From: Kitasatospora sp052076145
Lineage (GTDB): Bacteria > Actinomycetota > Actinomycetes > Streptomycetales > Streptomycetaceae
Reading direction: 5' to 3'
Assembly: GCF_052076145.1 (NCBI RefSeq)
Contig: NZ_CP197246.1
Coordinates: forward strand, 930,001-994,000
Length of the DNA: 64,000 nt
Shown piece by piece: positions 41,961 to 50,800 of the stretch. How positions within the stretch are numbered: the stretch's first letter is position 1; every line of letters begins with the position of its first letter. Made by a program: the position numbers and the translations under genes. The notes beneath the pieces were generated by a model. The model ran no database searches. It was given only the letters and a program-made list of their open reading frames with translations, and was not told the origin of the DNA.

Positions 41961-42755
41961 GTGTCCAGCACCCCCGCCGCAGCACCCACAGGCACCGACC
42001 GCGCCAGCGGCGGCGTGCAGTCCGTCGAGCGCGCCTTCCAGCTGCTGGAGGCACTGGCCGACTCCGGCGGGGTGGCGACCCTCAGCGAGCTCTCCACCAC
42101 CTCCGGCCTGCCGATGCCCACGATCCACCGACTCATTCGTACCCTCGTCCAGCAGGGGTATGTCCGCCAGGACACCGCCCGCCGCTACACCCTCGGCCCG
42201 CGCCTGATCCGCCTCGGCGAGACCTCGGGCCGCCTGCTCGGCAGCTGGGCCCGCCCCTACCTGGCCGAGCTGATGGAGGCCACCGGCGAGACGGCCAACC
42301 TGGCCGTGCTGGAGGGCGGCGAGGTGGTGTACGTCGGGCAGGTGCAGTCGCGCCGCTCGATGCGGATGTTCACCGAGGTCGGCCGCCGGGTGCAGCCGCA
42401 CTGCACCGGCGTCGGCAAGGCGCTGCTCGCCCAGCTCCCCGAGGACGAGGCCCGCGCGGTGCTCGGCAACGCCCCGCTCCAGTCGCACACCCCCTACACC
42501 GTGACCGACCCGGCCGAGCTCTTCGCCCAGCTCGCCCAGGCCCGCGAGCGCGGGTACGTCGTCGACGACCAGGAGCAGGAAATCGGCGTCCGCTGCATCG
42601 CCGTCGCCGTCCCCGGCGCGCCCACCCCCACCGCCCTCTCCGTCTCCGGCCCCGAGGCCCGCATCCGCGCGCTGGAGGAGCAGGCGGGCAACGCCGGGCT
42701 CGTCCCGGTGATGCGGCACATCTCAGCCCGGCTGGGCCAGGTGCTGGCCCCCTGA
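41961..42755 (+). CDS. allR: AllR-like IclR family repressor
   Basis: 264 residues. N-terminal winged helix (GGVQSVERAFQLLEALADSGGVATLSELSTTSGLPMPTIHRLIRTLVQQGYV) and IclR effector domain (EVVYVGQVQSRRSMRMFTEVGRRVQPHCTGVGKALLAQL; EIGVRCIAVAV). The position divergent from malate synthase in a purine/allantoin island, plus IclR class, points to the allantoin-pathway repressor AllR known in streptomycetes (effectors such as allantoate or glyoxylate). GTG 41961 has GAAGGGA upstream; an earlier ATG at 41868 would put the operators inside the gene. Confidence 0.85.
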   Translation: MSSTPAAAPTGTDRASGGVQSVERAFQLLEALADSGGVATLSELSTTSGLPMPTIHRLIRTLVQQGYVRQDTARRYTLGPRLIRLGETSGRLLGSWARPYLAELMEATGETANLAVLEGGEVVYVGQVQSRRSMRMFTEVGRRVQPHCTGVGKALLAQLPEDEARAVLGNAPLQSHTPYTVTDPAELFAQLAQARERGYVVDDQEQEIGVRCIAVAVPGAPTPTALSVSGPEARIRALEEQAGNAGLVPVMRHISARLGQVLAP

Positions 42756-42778
42756 CGCAGCGTTGACGCCAGGGGGCC
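42746..42778. terminator. Bidirectional terminator between allR and pepP
   Basis: GGCCCCCTG (42746-42754) pairs with CAGGGGGCC (42770-42778) around a 15-nt loop. The left arm includes the allR stop codon; the right arm lies 10 bp from the stop of the convergent aminopeptidase gene. Confidence 0.7.
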
Positions 42779-42787
42779 GGAGGCAGG

Positions 42788-44269
42788 TCAGCCGCGCAGG
42801 CCCGCCATCCAGGCCTCGACGGCGTCGGCCCGGCGGGGCAGGGCGGCGGAGAGGTTCTCGTTGCCGTCGGCGGTGACGAGGATGTCGTCCTCGATCCGGA
42901 CGCCGATGCCCCGGTACTCCTCGGGGACGGTCAGGTCGTCGACCTGGAAGTACAGCCCCGGCTCGACGGTGAGGACCATGCCGGGCTCCAGCGTGCCGTC
43001 GACGTACATCTCGGTGCGGGCGACCGCGCAGTCGTGGACGTCCATGCCGAGCATGTGGCCGGTGCCGTGCATCGTCCAGCGGCGGTGCAGGCCCAGCTCG
43101 TAGACCTTCTCCAGGTCCAGGCCCCCGAACAGGCCCCAGGAGAAGAGCCTCTCGGCGAGCACCCGCTGCGCGGCCAGGTGGAAGCCCCGGTAGTCGGCGC
43201 CCGGCCGGACGGCCGCGATGCCGGCCTCCTGCGCCTCGAACACCGCGTCGTAGATCTGCCGTTGGAGCGGCGTGAACCGGCCGTTGATCGGCAGGGTGCG
43301 GGTGAGGTCGGCGGTGTAGAGGTTGCGGGTCTCCACGCCGGCGTCGAGCAGCAGCAGCTCACCGGAGCGCACGGCGCCGTCGTTGCGCACCCAGTGGATG
43401 GTGGTCGCGTGTGCACCGGCGGCGGCGATCGTGCTGTAGCCGACGGTGTTGCCCTCGACCCGGGCCCGCAGGTGGAAGGTGCCCTCGATCCAGCGCTCGC
43501 TGGTCGCCTCGGCCCGGTCCAGCGTGCGGACGACGTCCTCGAAGCCCCGGATGGTGGACTCGCAGGCCAACCGCAGCTCGGCGATCTCGAACTCGTCCTT
43601 GATGCGCCGCAGTTCGGAGAGGAAGACCCCGAACTCCTCGTCGCCCTCGGCGTTCGAGCTGCCCGCCGTCGCCGCCTCGATGCCCGCGTCGTAGCCGCGC
43701 AGCACGCGGGACGGGCGGGCGGCTGCCCGGAGCTCGTCGGCCAGCTTGCGGACGTCCTTGCAGGGCAGGCCGAGCAGTTGCTCGTTCTCGGTCAGGCTGT
43801 TGCGGCGGCCGTCCCACAGCTCGCCCTGCCCGGAGAGCCAGAACTCGCCGTTCTCCCGGTCGGATCGGGGCAGCAGATAGGCGGTGGCCAGGTGGCCGCC
43901 GTCCGCCTCGGGCTCCAGGACGAGTACGCCGTTCTCGCTCTGATCCCCCGTCAGATAGGCGTAGTCGGAGGACGGGCGGAAGGGGTAGTCCGTGTCGTTG
44001 GAGCGCACCTTGAGGTTGCCGGCCGGGATCACCAGCCGCTCGCCGGGGAAGCGGGTGGAGAGTTCGGCCCGGCGGCGGGCGGTGTGGGCGGCCTGCGCGA
44101 TGGGCTCCAGACCGTGCCGCTCGGTGTCGGCCCAGCCCTGCTTCATGTTCTCGGCAAGTTCCTGACTCACTGAAAGGTCCAGACCGTTCTTCCGTTGCTG
44201 TATGGCCACGCCCTCGGCGCCCTCCGGCTCCTGGCCGGTCGCCTGGTTGTCCGACGTACGTTCAGTCAC
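42788..44269 (-). CDS. Xaa-Pro aminopeptidase (M24B, PepP-like)
   Basis: 493 residues. An N-terminal creatinase-like domain (STRFPGERLVIPAGNLKVRSNDTDYPFRPSSDYAYLTG) precedes the M24 catalytic domain with metal ligands in LLLDAGVETRNLYTADLTRTLPI (two Asp), GTGHMLGMDVHD (His), LTVEPGLYFQ (Glu) and GVRIEDDILVT (Glu). It removes N-terminal residues before proline. GTG 44269 is preferred (AGGAGG 5 nt upstream); a GTG at 44287 is possible. Divergent from the putative biosynthetic cluster. Confidence 0.93.
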   Translation of the reverse strand: MTERTSDNQATGQEPEGAEGVAIQQRKNGLDLSVSQELAENMKQGWADTERHGLEPIAQAAHTARRRAELSTRFPGERLVIPAGNLKVRSNDTDYPFRPSSDYAYLTGDQSENGVLVLEPEADGGHLATAYLLPRSDRENGEFWLSGQGELWDGRRNSLTENEQLLGLPCKDVRKLADELRAAARPSRVLRGYDAGIEAATAGSSNAEGDEEFGVFLSELRRIKDEFEIAELRLACESTIRGFEDVVRTLDRAEATSERWIEGTFHLRARVEGNTVGYSTIAAAGAHATTIHWVRNDGAVRSGELLLLDAGVETRNLYTADLTRTLPINGRFTPLQRQIYDAVFEAQEAGIAAVRPGADYRGFHLAAQRVLAERLFSWGLFGGLDLEKVYELGLHRRWTMHGTGHMLGMDVHDCAVARTEMYVDGTLEPGMVLTVEPGLYFQVDDLTVPEEYRGIGVRIEDDILVTADGNENLSAALPRRADAVEAWMAGLRG

Positions 44270-44388
44270 GGCTGCCTCCTGAGTCACCTGCGGTCGGCAC
44301 GCATTGTATGGGTGCGGGGGCTCGGCGGTCTCAGCTCGTGACCGCGATTCTGCCGTTCAACTGCCTGAATCAGCCCGCATTTTGGTCA

Positions 44389-44417
44389 TTGACACAGTGC
44401 CATGGCACGCCTAGCGT
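44389..44417 (+). promoter_or_regulatory. Cluster promoter with palindromic operator in the spacer
   Basis: TTGACA (44389-44394), 17-bp spacer, TAGCGT (44412-44417) is a near-consensus vegetative promoter. The spacer contains the perfect 12-bp palindrome GTGCCATGGCAC (44397-44408), ideally placed for a repressor to block RNA polymerase. The predicted start is about 44424, giving an 80-nt leader to ATG 44504 or about 150 nt to GTG 44576. Confidence 0.7.
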
Positions 44418-44464
44418 AACGATCTGAACGGGGCTGGGAGCACCGGAGTTCGGCACGGTCGACA

Positions 44465-44497
44465 GGGAATAGGTCCATTCCCCGACGTGTCACGGGG
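44465..44497 (+). promoter_or_regulatory. Mutually exclusive hairpins in the cluster leader
   Basis: GGGAAT (44465-44470) can pair with ATTCCC (44477-44482), while CCCCG (44480-44484) can pair with CGGGG (44493-44497); the two stems share bases 44480-44482 and cannot coexist. This is the form of a simple switch or attenuator, but both stems are short. Confidence 0.3.
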
Positions 44498-44575
44498 CTT
44501 GTTATGTCGGCCCGAATTGTCGGACCTTCATCGGGGATTTTTCGCACCAGCCGTTTCTGCGCCGACGGGAGCACT

Positions 44576-45832
44576 GTGTCCGAGGGTACAGCTGAGCCGA
44601 ATTCCGGGCTCGGGTCCTATTTCCGACTGCTGCGAGCACCCGGCGCGTCAACTCTGGCTCTCTGGGGCGTGGTTGGCCGGTTCCCGATCGCCATGCGGTC
44701 GCTCAGCTGCCTGCTGCTGATCTCGTACCTCACCGGGTCGCTGGCCGAGGCCGGGACGGTCGCGGCGGCGATGCTGGTCTCCCAGGGCGTGGCCAGCCCG
44801 GTGCTCGGGCGGCTGGCCGACCGGCTCAGCCAGCGGCGGGTGCTGCTCACCGCCTGTGTGGCCCACGCGGTCGGGATGGCAGCGCTGTTGACGGCGATCC
44901 TGCTCCGGGCGCCGCTCTGGCTGATGCTCGTACCGGCGGTGGCGACGGGGTGCTCGTGCGTGTCGTTCACCTCGTTCATGCGGGCCCGTTGGGCCGCGAT
45001 GGTCGACCAGCGCAGGCTGCGGACGGCCTACGCGCTGGAGTCGATGCTGGACGAGACGATCTTCCTGCTCGGGCCGCTGCTGGTCACCGCGCTGGCCTCG
45101 GTGGTGCACCCCGCCGCCGGGCTGGTGGCCTGCGTGGTGCTGACCACCGCCGGCTCGATCGCCGTGGCGCTGCACGGCCGGTCCGAACCGGCCTCCGCCG
45201 AGCAGACGCCGGGCCGGGGCCCGCAGCGGGCGATCGCGGTGCGCGGGGTGCAGATCCTGACGCTCTCGTACGCCGGAATGGGCTTCCTGCTGGGCGCAGT
45301 CGACGTGACGCTGGTCGCCTTCGCCAAGGAGCGGTCGGCGTCCGGGCTCGGCGGTGTGTTCATGGCGCTCACGGCCGTCGGCAGCCTGATCGCCGGTTCG
45401 GCCTACGGCGCGGTCGACTGGCGCCTGCCGCAGGCCAGGCTGATCTCCGTCACCGCCCTGGTGCTGACGCTCGGCGTGATCCCGCTGGCCTTCGTCGGGT
45501 CACTCCCGCTGATGGCCTTCCTCGCCGTCGTCGCAGGTGTCGCGATCTCCCCCGCGCTGATCGCGGGCAGCACCCTGCTGGAGTCGCAGGCCCCGAAGGG
45601 CTCCCTCTCCGAGGGCTTCTCGTGGCTCAGCAGCGCCGGTGCCCTCGGCATCGGCCTCGGCACGGCCGTCGGCGGGCGGCTGGCCGACCTGGGCAGCTCC
45701 GACCGGGCGGCCTGGGCAGCCGTCGGCGGCGGCGTCTTCGCCCTCGCCCTGACCATCGCAGGACAGCCGTCCTGGCGCGCGAAGCAGGCGGCTCCGGAAC
45801 CGGATTCGAAAGTGGCGGTACTGGAACGATGA
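44576..45832 (+). CDS. MFS transporter, first gene of the putative cluster
   Basis: 418 residues with 12 helices. GRLADRLSQRRVLLTACVAHAVGMAALL is the MFS motif-A loop; the C-terminal half repeats GRLADLGSSDRAAWAAVGGG. Probably exports the cluster product or confers self-resistance. GTG 44576 has GGGAG just upstream; ATG 44504 would add 24 residues and cannot be excluded. Its stop overlaps the next start (ATGA at 45829). No dedicated regulator gene is present next to it. Confidence 0.85.
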   Translation: MSEGTAEPNSGLGSYFRLLRAPGASTLALWGVVGRFPIAMRSLSCLLLISYLTGSLAEAGTVAAAMLVSQGVASPVLGRLADRLSQRRVLLTACVAHAVGMAALLTAILLRAPLWLMLVPAVATGCSCVSFTSFMRARWAAMVDQRRLRTAYALESMLDETIFLLGPLLVTALASVVHPAAGLVACVVLTTAGSIAVALHGRSEPASAEQTPGRGPQRAIAVRGVQILTLSYAGMGFLLGAVDVTLVAFAKERSASGLGGVFMALTAVGSLIAGSAYGAVDWRLPQARLISVTALVLTLGVIPLAFVGSLPLMAFLAVVAGVAISPALIAGSTLLESQAPKGSLSEGFSWLSSAGALGIGLGTAVGGRLADLGSSDRAAWAAVGGGVFALALTIAGQPSWRAKQAAPEPDSKVAVLER

Positions 45833-46716
45833 ACGAAGAGGACAGAGTTGTGACGACAGCACATCCTGTGTCCGGCCGGGAGAGCCTCGGGGGCGTACCC
45901 GTACCCCGTCTCTCGTTCGACGAGTTCATGGCCTTCGGGCGGGAGGCCCTCATCCGGGCCGACGTCCCGGTGGTGATCACCCTGCCGAAGGGCGCCCACG
46001 GCCTCGGCCGGGAGGGCGTGGCCGAGCGCCTCGGAAACATGGCGGTGACGCTGTTCACCGAGCCGAGCAACAAGCAGAACTCCGAGCGTTGGACGACCAA
46101 GGACATCCAGCTCCGCGAGTTCTTCGAGGACGAACGCTATCTGACCGATCCGGGCACCTGGAATCGCATCGTCTCGAACATCCGCAACAGCCCCGCCGAT
46201 GTCGACGCGATCCTCGGATTCGACGCCGGGAAGCTGTTCGACTACCGGCGGACGATGAACGCGGCCAACCTGTGGATCAGCCACCAAGGCGTGTTCACCC
46301 AGAGCCACTTCGACGAGTTGGAGAACTTCAACATAGCCCTGGAGGGCCGCAAGCGGTTCGTCCTGGCCCCACCCGGATTCTGGGAGTACTACCCCAGATC
46401 CGTGCAGAAGGGATTCGGCGACAAGTCGCAGTGCCCCGACTTCGACGACGTGGACCGCCGCCGCTACCCGAGGCTCGCCGCGAAGCTCGCCGAGCGCCGG
46501 GAGTTGATCCTCGAACCCGGCGAGATGCTCTACCTCCCGCTCGGCTGGTGGCACCAGGCCGAGTCGCTGGACGAGATGAACATCAACATGAACTTCTGGC
46601 TGCGCGACGCCAAGATCCTGCGCCGCCCGTACGTGCTCGGCGTGGCGCTCTACACAGCGGCGTACCGCAAGGTCAAGGGCGTCTACAACTACCAGCCCAC
46701 CGAGGTGGCGTCATGA
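45829..46716 (+). CDS. JmjC/cupin-8-type Fe(II)/2-oxoglutarate hydroxylase-like protein
   Basis: 295 residues. The cupin core shows NLWISHQGVFTQSHFDELENFNIALEGRKRFVLAPP, where SHFD supplies the HxD iron ligands, and EPGEMLYLPLGWWHQAESLD supplies the distal His. This is the layout of asparaginyl/aspartyl or lysyl hydroxylases of the cupin-8 (JmjC-like) group. In a metabolite cluster it probably hydroxylates an amino-acid-derived carbon. It overlaps both neighbours (ATGA), so expression is coupled. Substrate unknown. Confidence 0.85.
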   Translation: MNEEDRVVTTAHPVSGRESLGGVPVPRLSFDEFMAFGREALIRADVPVVITLPKGAHGLGREGVAERLGNMAVTLFTEPSNKQNSERWTTKDIQLREFFEDERYLTDPGTWNRIVSNIRNSPADVDAILGFDAGKLFDYRRTMNAANLWISHQGVFTQSHFDELENFNIALEGRKRFVLAPPGFWEYYPRSVQKGFGDKSQCPDFDDVDRRRYPRLAAKLAERRELILEPGEMLYLPLGWWHQAESLDEMNINMNFWLRDAKILRRPYVLGVALYTAAYRKVKGVYNYQPTEVAS

Positions 46717-47966
46717 CCGAGCGGAAGATCATCACGCCCCCGCACCGCTACCGGAACAACGACAAGCTGATCGGCATCGGCAACGAGTTCTGGGACCTCT
46801 CCGAGCAGAACGGCCTGGCCGGGATCGTCGCCGAGCTGCAGGACGGTGTCCTGCACACCGAGGGCGGCCACGAGTTCGTCAACTTCACCTGCTGCTCGTA
46901 CCTCGACCTCGACTCGCACCCGAAGGTGATCGAGGGCGCCGTCGCCGCGCTGCGCCGCTTCGGGGTGCTGGACCACTGCATCCCGCGCAGCCGGGTGCAG
47001 ATCCCCGCCCTGCTGGAGCTGGAGGCCTCGCTCGGCGAGCTGTTCGGCGCCGACGTGGTCAGCGCGATCTCGGCGGGCGTCGCCAGCGCGGGCCTGCTGC
47101 CGCTGATCGCCTCCGGCCATCTGGGCAGCGGCGTCCGGCCGTTGATGGTGTTCGACAAGAACTGCCACGTCTCGATGGCCGGCGCGAAACCGGCCTGCGC
47201 GGACGAGACGGAGGTCGTCACCGGCGCCCACCACGACCTTGCCTTCCTCGAGGACATGTGCAAGCAGTACGCCCGGGTCTGCTATGTGGTGGACGGCTCG
47301 GACAGCCTCGGCGGGTACGCGCCGGTGGTCGAGCTGGCCGAACTCCAGGAGAAGTACGGCCTGCTGGTCTACTACGACGACTCGCACTCGATCTCGGCCT
47401 ACGGCGAGCGCGGCATCGGCTACATCCGCTCGCACGCCCCGGTGCTGGACGAGCGGACGATCACCGTCGCGACGCTCAACAAGGCGTTCGGCGCCAGCGG
47501 CGCGGCGATCATGCTCGACGGCTACTCGAAGAAGGCCCAGCGGGTGATCGAGCGCTTCGCGGGTGCCCTCAGCTACTCGCAACCGATGAACACCGCGGCG
47601 GTCGGCGCCTCGCTCGCCTCGGCGGAGATCCACCGCACCGAGGAACTCCCCCGGCTGCAAGCACAGTTGCGATCTCACATCGAGCTGTTCGACACGTACG
47701 TGAAGACCGAGCAGACCGGCAACGCGTACCCGATCCGGGTCGTGCCGATGACGGACGAGACGGTGATCGAGGCGGGCCGCCGGGTGTACGAGGCCGGGTA
47801 CTACGTCTCCCCCGTGTTCTTCCCGATCGTCGCGCGCGGCACGGCGGGCCTGCGGGTGATGCTGCGCTCGGGCCAGACCGAGGAGCAGATCCGGGGCCTG
47901 TGCCGGGTGTTGGTCGAGGTGGGCGCCCAGCAGGCGACCGCCCTCCCGGAGGAGGCGGGCCGATGA
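46713..47966 (+). CDS. Alpha-oxoamine synthase (PLP; KBL/AONS-like)
   Basis: 417 residues, fold-type I aminotransferase class II. FTCCSYLDLDSHPKVIEGAVAALRRFG, the CHVS His stacking on PLP in VFDKNCHVSMAG, DDSHSISAYGERGIG (Asp/His), and the PLP Lys in VATLNKAFGASGAAIM are present. These enzymes join an acyl-CoA to an amino acid with loss of CO2, giving an alpha-aminoketone. It lacks the usual GSGGSR segment, reading DHCIPRSRVQIPALLELE instead, so the acyl/amino-acid pair may be unusual. Central enzyme of the putative cluster. Confidence 0.85.
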   Translation: MTERKIITPPHRYRNNDKLIGIGNEFWDLSEQNGLAGIVAELQDGVLHTEGGHEFVNFTCCSYLDLDSHPKVIEGAVAALRRFGVLDHCIPRSRVQIPALLELEASLGELFGADVVSAISAGVASAGLLPLIASGHLGSGVRPLMVFDKNCHVSMAGAKPACADETEVVTGAHHDLAFLEDMCKQYARVCYVVDGSDSLGGYAPVVELAELQEKYGLLVYYDDSHSISAYGERGIGYIRSHAPVLDERTITVATLNKAFGASGAAIMLDGYSKKAQRVIERFAGALSYSQPMNTAAVGASLASAEIHRTEELPRLQAQLRSHIELFDTYVKTEQTGNAYPIRVVPMTDETVIEAGRRVYEAGYYVSPVFFPIVARGTAGLRVMLRSGQTEEQIRGLCRVLVEVGAQQATALPEEAGR

Positions 47967-48874
47967 CCGGCACCGCCCGCGCCGTCCCCCGCAGCATCCT
48001 CTACACCCCGGCGCTGTCGCTGGAGCGGGTCGTGAAGGCCTGGAGCTACGACTCGGACGTGCACCTGATCGACCTGGAGGACGCCGTCCCGCCACCCGAG
48101 AAACCCGCCGCCCGGCGGATCTTCCGGACGGCGCTGGAGAAGGCGCCCAACCCCGCCAACATCGCCGTCCGGGTCAACCAGCTCGGCACCGTCGAGGCGG
48201 TGCACGACCTCGCGCTGCTCGCCGAGTGCCCGGTGAAGCCGGGGTTCGTCGTGATGACGATGGTGGACTCCCCGGTCGAGGTGGCGCTGATGCGGTCCAC
48301 CCTGGCCTCGGCGGGGGTGCACCCGCAGATCTACGTGACGCTGGAGACCCCGGCCGCCGTGGCCGACCTGGACGCGATCGCGGAGGCCGCCGACGGGCTG
48401 ATCCTCGGCTCGGCGGATCTGGCCGCCACCCTCGGCGTCGAGATCACCTGGGCGGGCATGCTCTCGGCCCGGCAGAAGATGGCGATGGCCTGCGCCCGCT
48501 ACGGCACCGCCTGCATCGACACCGCCAACTACCGTCTCGCCGAGCCCGAGGTGCTGGCCGAGGAGATCGCCCTGGGCCGCGAGCTGGGCTTCCACGGCAA
48601 GGCCACCGTGCACCCGAGCGAACTCGCCACCATCAACCGCGCGCTCCGGCCCGACCCGGAGGGCCTGCGGCAGGCCCGGCGGGTGACCGAGGCGGTACGG
48701 GCGGCGGCCGGCGGGATAGCCGTCCTGGACGGCAACATGGTCGGCCCGCCGTTCGCCCGGATGGCCCGCGCGACGGTCGCGCTCGGCGACGCCTGGGCCG
48801 AGCGCTTCGGCGGAGCAGCCGGCAACAGCGACAGCAACAGCGAGAGTGCGGGGGCTGCTCATGATGGTCAGTGA
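47963..48874 (+). CDS. HpcH/HpaI (CitE-like) aldolase or lyase
   Basis: 303 residues, TIM barrel. RSILYTPALSLERVVKAWSYDSDVHLIDLEDAVPPPEK is the CitE signature; metal ligands are Glu in VTLETPAAVADL and Asp in LILGSADLAATLG; FHGKATVHPSEL closes the barrel. No citrate-lyase alpha or gamma subunits are present, so it is a stand-alone malyl-CoA-lyase-like enzyme that could condense acetyl- or malonyl-type CoA esters with an oxo acid. Starts inside the preceding stop (ATGA). Confidence 0.88.
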   Translation: MTGTARAVPRSILYTPALSLERVVKAWSYDSDVHLIDLEDAVPPPEKPAARRIFRTALEKAPNPANIAVRVNQLGTVEAVHDLALLAECPVKPGFVVMTMVDSPVEVALMRSTLASAGVHPQIYVTLETPAAVADLDAIAEAADGLILGSADLAATLGVEITWAGMLSARQKMAMACARYGTACIDTANYRLAEPEVLAEEIALGRELGFHGKATVHPSELATINRALRPDPEGLRQARRVTEAVRAAAGGIAVLDGNMVGPPFARMARATVALGDAWAERFGGAAGNSDSNSESAGAAHDGQ

Positions 48875-49793
48875 CTACCGCACCGCACCCGGCCCGGTCA
48901 CCGCACCGCCGCCCGCCACCGTCGCCGTCATCGGCACCGGGGCGATCGGCCAGGACCTGGTCTCCAAGATCCACCGCTCCCCCGTGCTGGAGTGCACCCT
49001 CGTCGCCGGGCGCAACCCCGAGTCGGCGGGCCTGCGGCACGCCGCCCGGTTCGGCTGCCCGGTCTCGGCCGGCGGGATCGACGCCGTCCTCGCCGCGCCG
49101 CGCCCCTTCGACGTGGTGTTCGACGCGACCAACGCGATGTCGCACGCCGAACACTGGCGACTGCTCCAGCCGCTGGACACCCTCCTGATCGACCTGACGC
49201 CCAGCCGGGTCGGCCAGATGGTGGTGCCCACCGTCACCGGCACCGACGCACCCGCCGTACGCAACGTCAACCTGGTCAGCTGCGGCGGCCAGGCCAGCGT
49301 CCCGATCGCCCACGCGCTGGCCGGGAGCTTCGCCGTGGAGTACATCGAGGTCGTCTCCACCGTCGCCAGCACCATCGCCGGCCGCGCGACCAGGCTCAAC
49401 CTCGACGAGTACGTGGCCACCACCCAGCACGCCGTCGCGCAGTTCTCCGGCGTCCGTGACACCAAGGCGATCCTCAACATCAGCCCGGCCGTGCCCCCGG
49501 CGGTCTTCCGGACGGCCGTCCACGCGGTGGTGCCCGGCGCCGTCGCCGGGAAGGTGCGCGCCGTGGTGGACGCGGCCGCCGAGCGGGTCCGGGCGTTCGC
49601 GCCCGGGTACCGCGTGGTCGCCTGCACCGTGAACGGCGACGAGGTCGTCGTCTCGGTCGAGGTCACCGCGGGCAGCGACGTGCTGCCGCACTACGCCGGG
49701 AACCTCGACATCATCAACTCGGCCGCCATCCTGGTCGCCGAGCAGCACGCGGCCCGGCTCGCCCAGGCCGCCGGCACGGGGGTGACCGGATGA
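48861..49793 (+). CDS. Acetaldehyde dehydrogenase (acylating), MhpF/DmpF-like
   Basis: 310 residues. TVAVIGTGAIGQDLVSKIHRSPVLECTLVAGRN binds NAD; the catalytic Cys is in NLVSCGGQASVPIAHAL; DLTPSRVGQMVVPTV and NLDIINSAAILVAEQHA are conserved. The family interconverts acyl-CoA and aldehyde and channels to the partner aldolase. It overlaps the CitE-like gene by 14 nt and the aldolase by 4 nt. In nikkomycin biosynthesis a homologue (NikA) works in the reductive direction, a useful precedent. Confidence 0.9.
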   Translation: MMVSDYRTAPGPVTAPPPATVAVIGTGAIGQDLVSKIHRSPVLECTLVAGRNPESAGLRHAARFGCPVSAGGIDAVLAAPRPFDVVFDATNAMSHAEHWRLLQPLDTLLIDLTPSRVGQMVVPTVTGTDAPAVRNVNLVSCGGQASVPIAHALAGSFAVEYIEVVSTVASTIAGRATRLNLDEYVATTQHAVAQFSGVRDTKAILNISPAVPPAVFRTAVHAVVPGAVAGKVRAVVDAAAERVRAFAPGYRVVACTVNGDEVVVSVEVTAGSDVLPHYAGNLDIINSAAILVAEQHAARLAQAAGTGVTG

Positions 49794-50800
49794 GCGCGGT
49801 GGTGATCCACGACCCGACACTGCGCGACGGCCAGCACGCGGTGCGGCACAGCCTCGGCGTGGCGGCGTTGCGCGGGTACGCCGAGGCGGCCGACGCGGCC
49901 GGCATCCCGGTGGTGGAGGTCGGGCACGGCAACGGCCTGGGCGCCTCCTCGCTCCAGGTCGGCCGGGCCGCCGTCAGCGACGACGTGATGCTGTCCACCG
50001 TCCGGGAGGCCCTGCGCACCAGCCGGATGGCGGTCTTCATGCTGCCCGGCTGGGGCACCTCCGACGACCTGCGCAAGGCCGTCGCGCACGGCGCCGACGT
50101 GATCCGGATCGGCGTGCACTGCACCGAGACCTCGCTCGCCGAGCGCCACCTCGGCTTCCTCGCCGAGCAGGGCGCGGAGGCCCACTGCGTACTGATGATG
50201 AGCCACATGGCCACCCCGGAGGAGTTGGGCGAGCAGGCCGCCCAGGTGGTCGGCCACGGCGCTCGGGCCGTGGGCATCATGGACTCGGCCGGGTACTTCC
50301 TGCCGCAGGACGTTACCGAGCGGATCGGCGCGATCGTCAAGGCCGTCGACGTACCGGTGATCTTCCACGGGCACAACAACCTGGGCATGGCCGTCGCGAA
50401 CTCGGTGGCGGCCGCCGAGGCGGGCGCCGGGATCATCGACGGCTGCGCGCGCGGCTTCGGCGCCGGTGCGGGGAACACCCAACTCGAGGTGCTGGTACCG
50501 GTGCTGGAGCGCACCGGCTTCGAGACCGGCATCGATCTGTACGCACTGCTGGACGCCGCCGAGTTCGCCGAGCGGGAGCTGATGCCGGCCCCGCCGGTGA
50601 CCGGCTCGTTGAGCATCGTCAGCGGCCTGGCCGGGGTGTTCTCCGGCTTCAAGCACCAGGTACTGGACCTGTCCGGGCGGGCCGGGGTCGACCCCCGGGA
50701 CGTGTTCTTCGAGCTCGGCCGACGGCAGGCGATCGCCGGCCAGGAGGATCTGATCGTGGACGTGGTGGCCGAGTTGAGCGCCAAGCGGGCAGCCCGATGA
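49790..50800 (+). CDS. 4-hydroxy-2-oxovalerate aldolase, MhpE/DmpG-like
   Basis: 336 residues. IHDPTLRDGQHAVRHSLG is the metal-site signature, FHGHNNLGMAVANSVAAAEAGAGIIDGCARGFGAGAGNTQLEVLV carries the HxH and the communication-domain start. It cleaves or forms 4-hydroxy-2-oxo acids (pyruvate-type enolate plus aldehyde). No hydratase (MhpD) or ring-cleavage genes accompany it, so a catabolic meta-cleavage role is unlikely; NikB of nikkomycin is the biosynthetic analogue. Overlaps the dehydrogenase and the next gene by 4 nt each. Confidence 0.92.
   Translation: MSAVVIHDPTLRDGQHAVRHSLGVAALRGYAEAADAAGIPVVEVGHGNGLGASSLQVGRAAVSDDVMLSTVREALRTSRMAVFMLPGWGTSDDLRKAVAHGADVIRIGVHCTETSLAERHLGFLAEQGAEAHCVLMMSHMATPEELGEQAAQVVGHGARAVGIMDSAGYFLPQDVTERIGAIVKAVDVPVIFHGHNNLGMAVANSVAAAEAGAGIIDGCARGFGAGAGNTQLEVLVPVLERTGFETGIDLYALLDAAEFAERELMPAPPVTGSLSIVSGLAGVFSGFKHQVLDLSGRAGVDPRDVFFELGRRQAIAGQEDLIVDVVAELSAKRAAR

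Noticed and set aside
48861..50800. Interpretation as the end of an aromatic meta-cleavage pathway
   Set aside because: No hydratase, ring-cleavage dioxygenase or semialdehyde enzyme is present and the neighbours are of biosynthetic type; kept only as an alternative.
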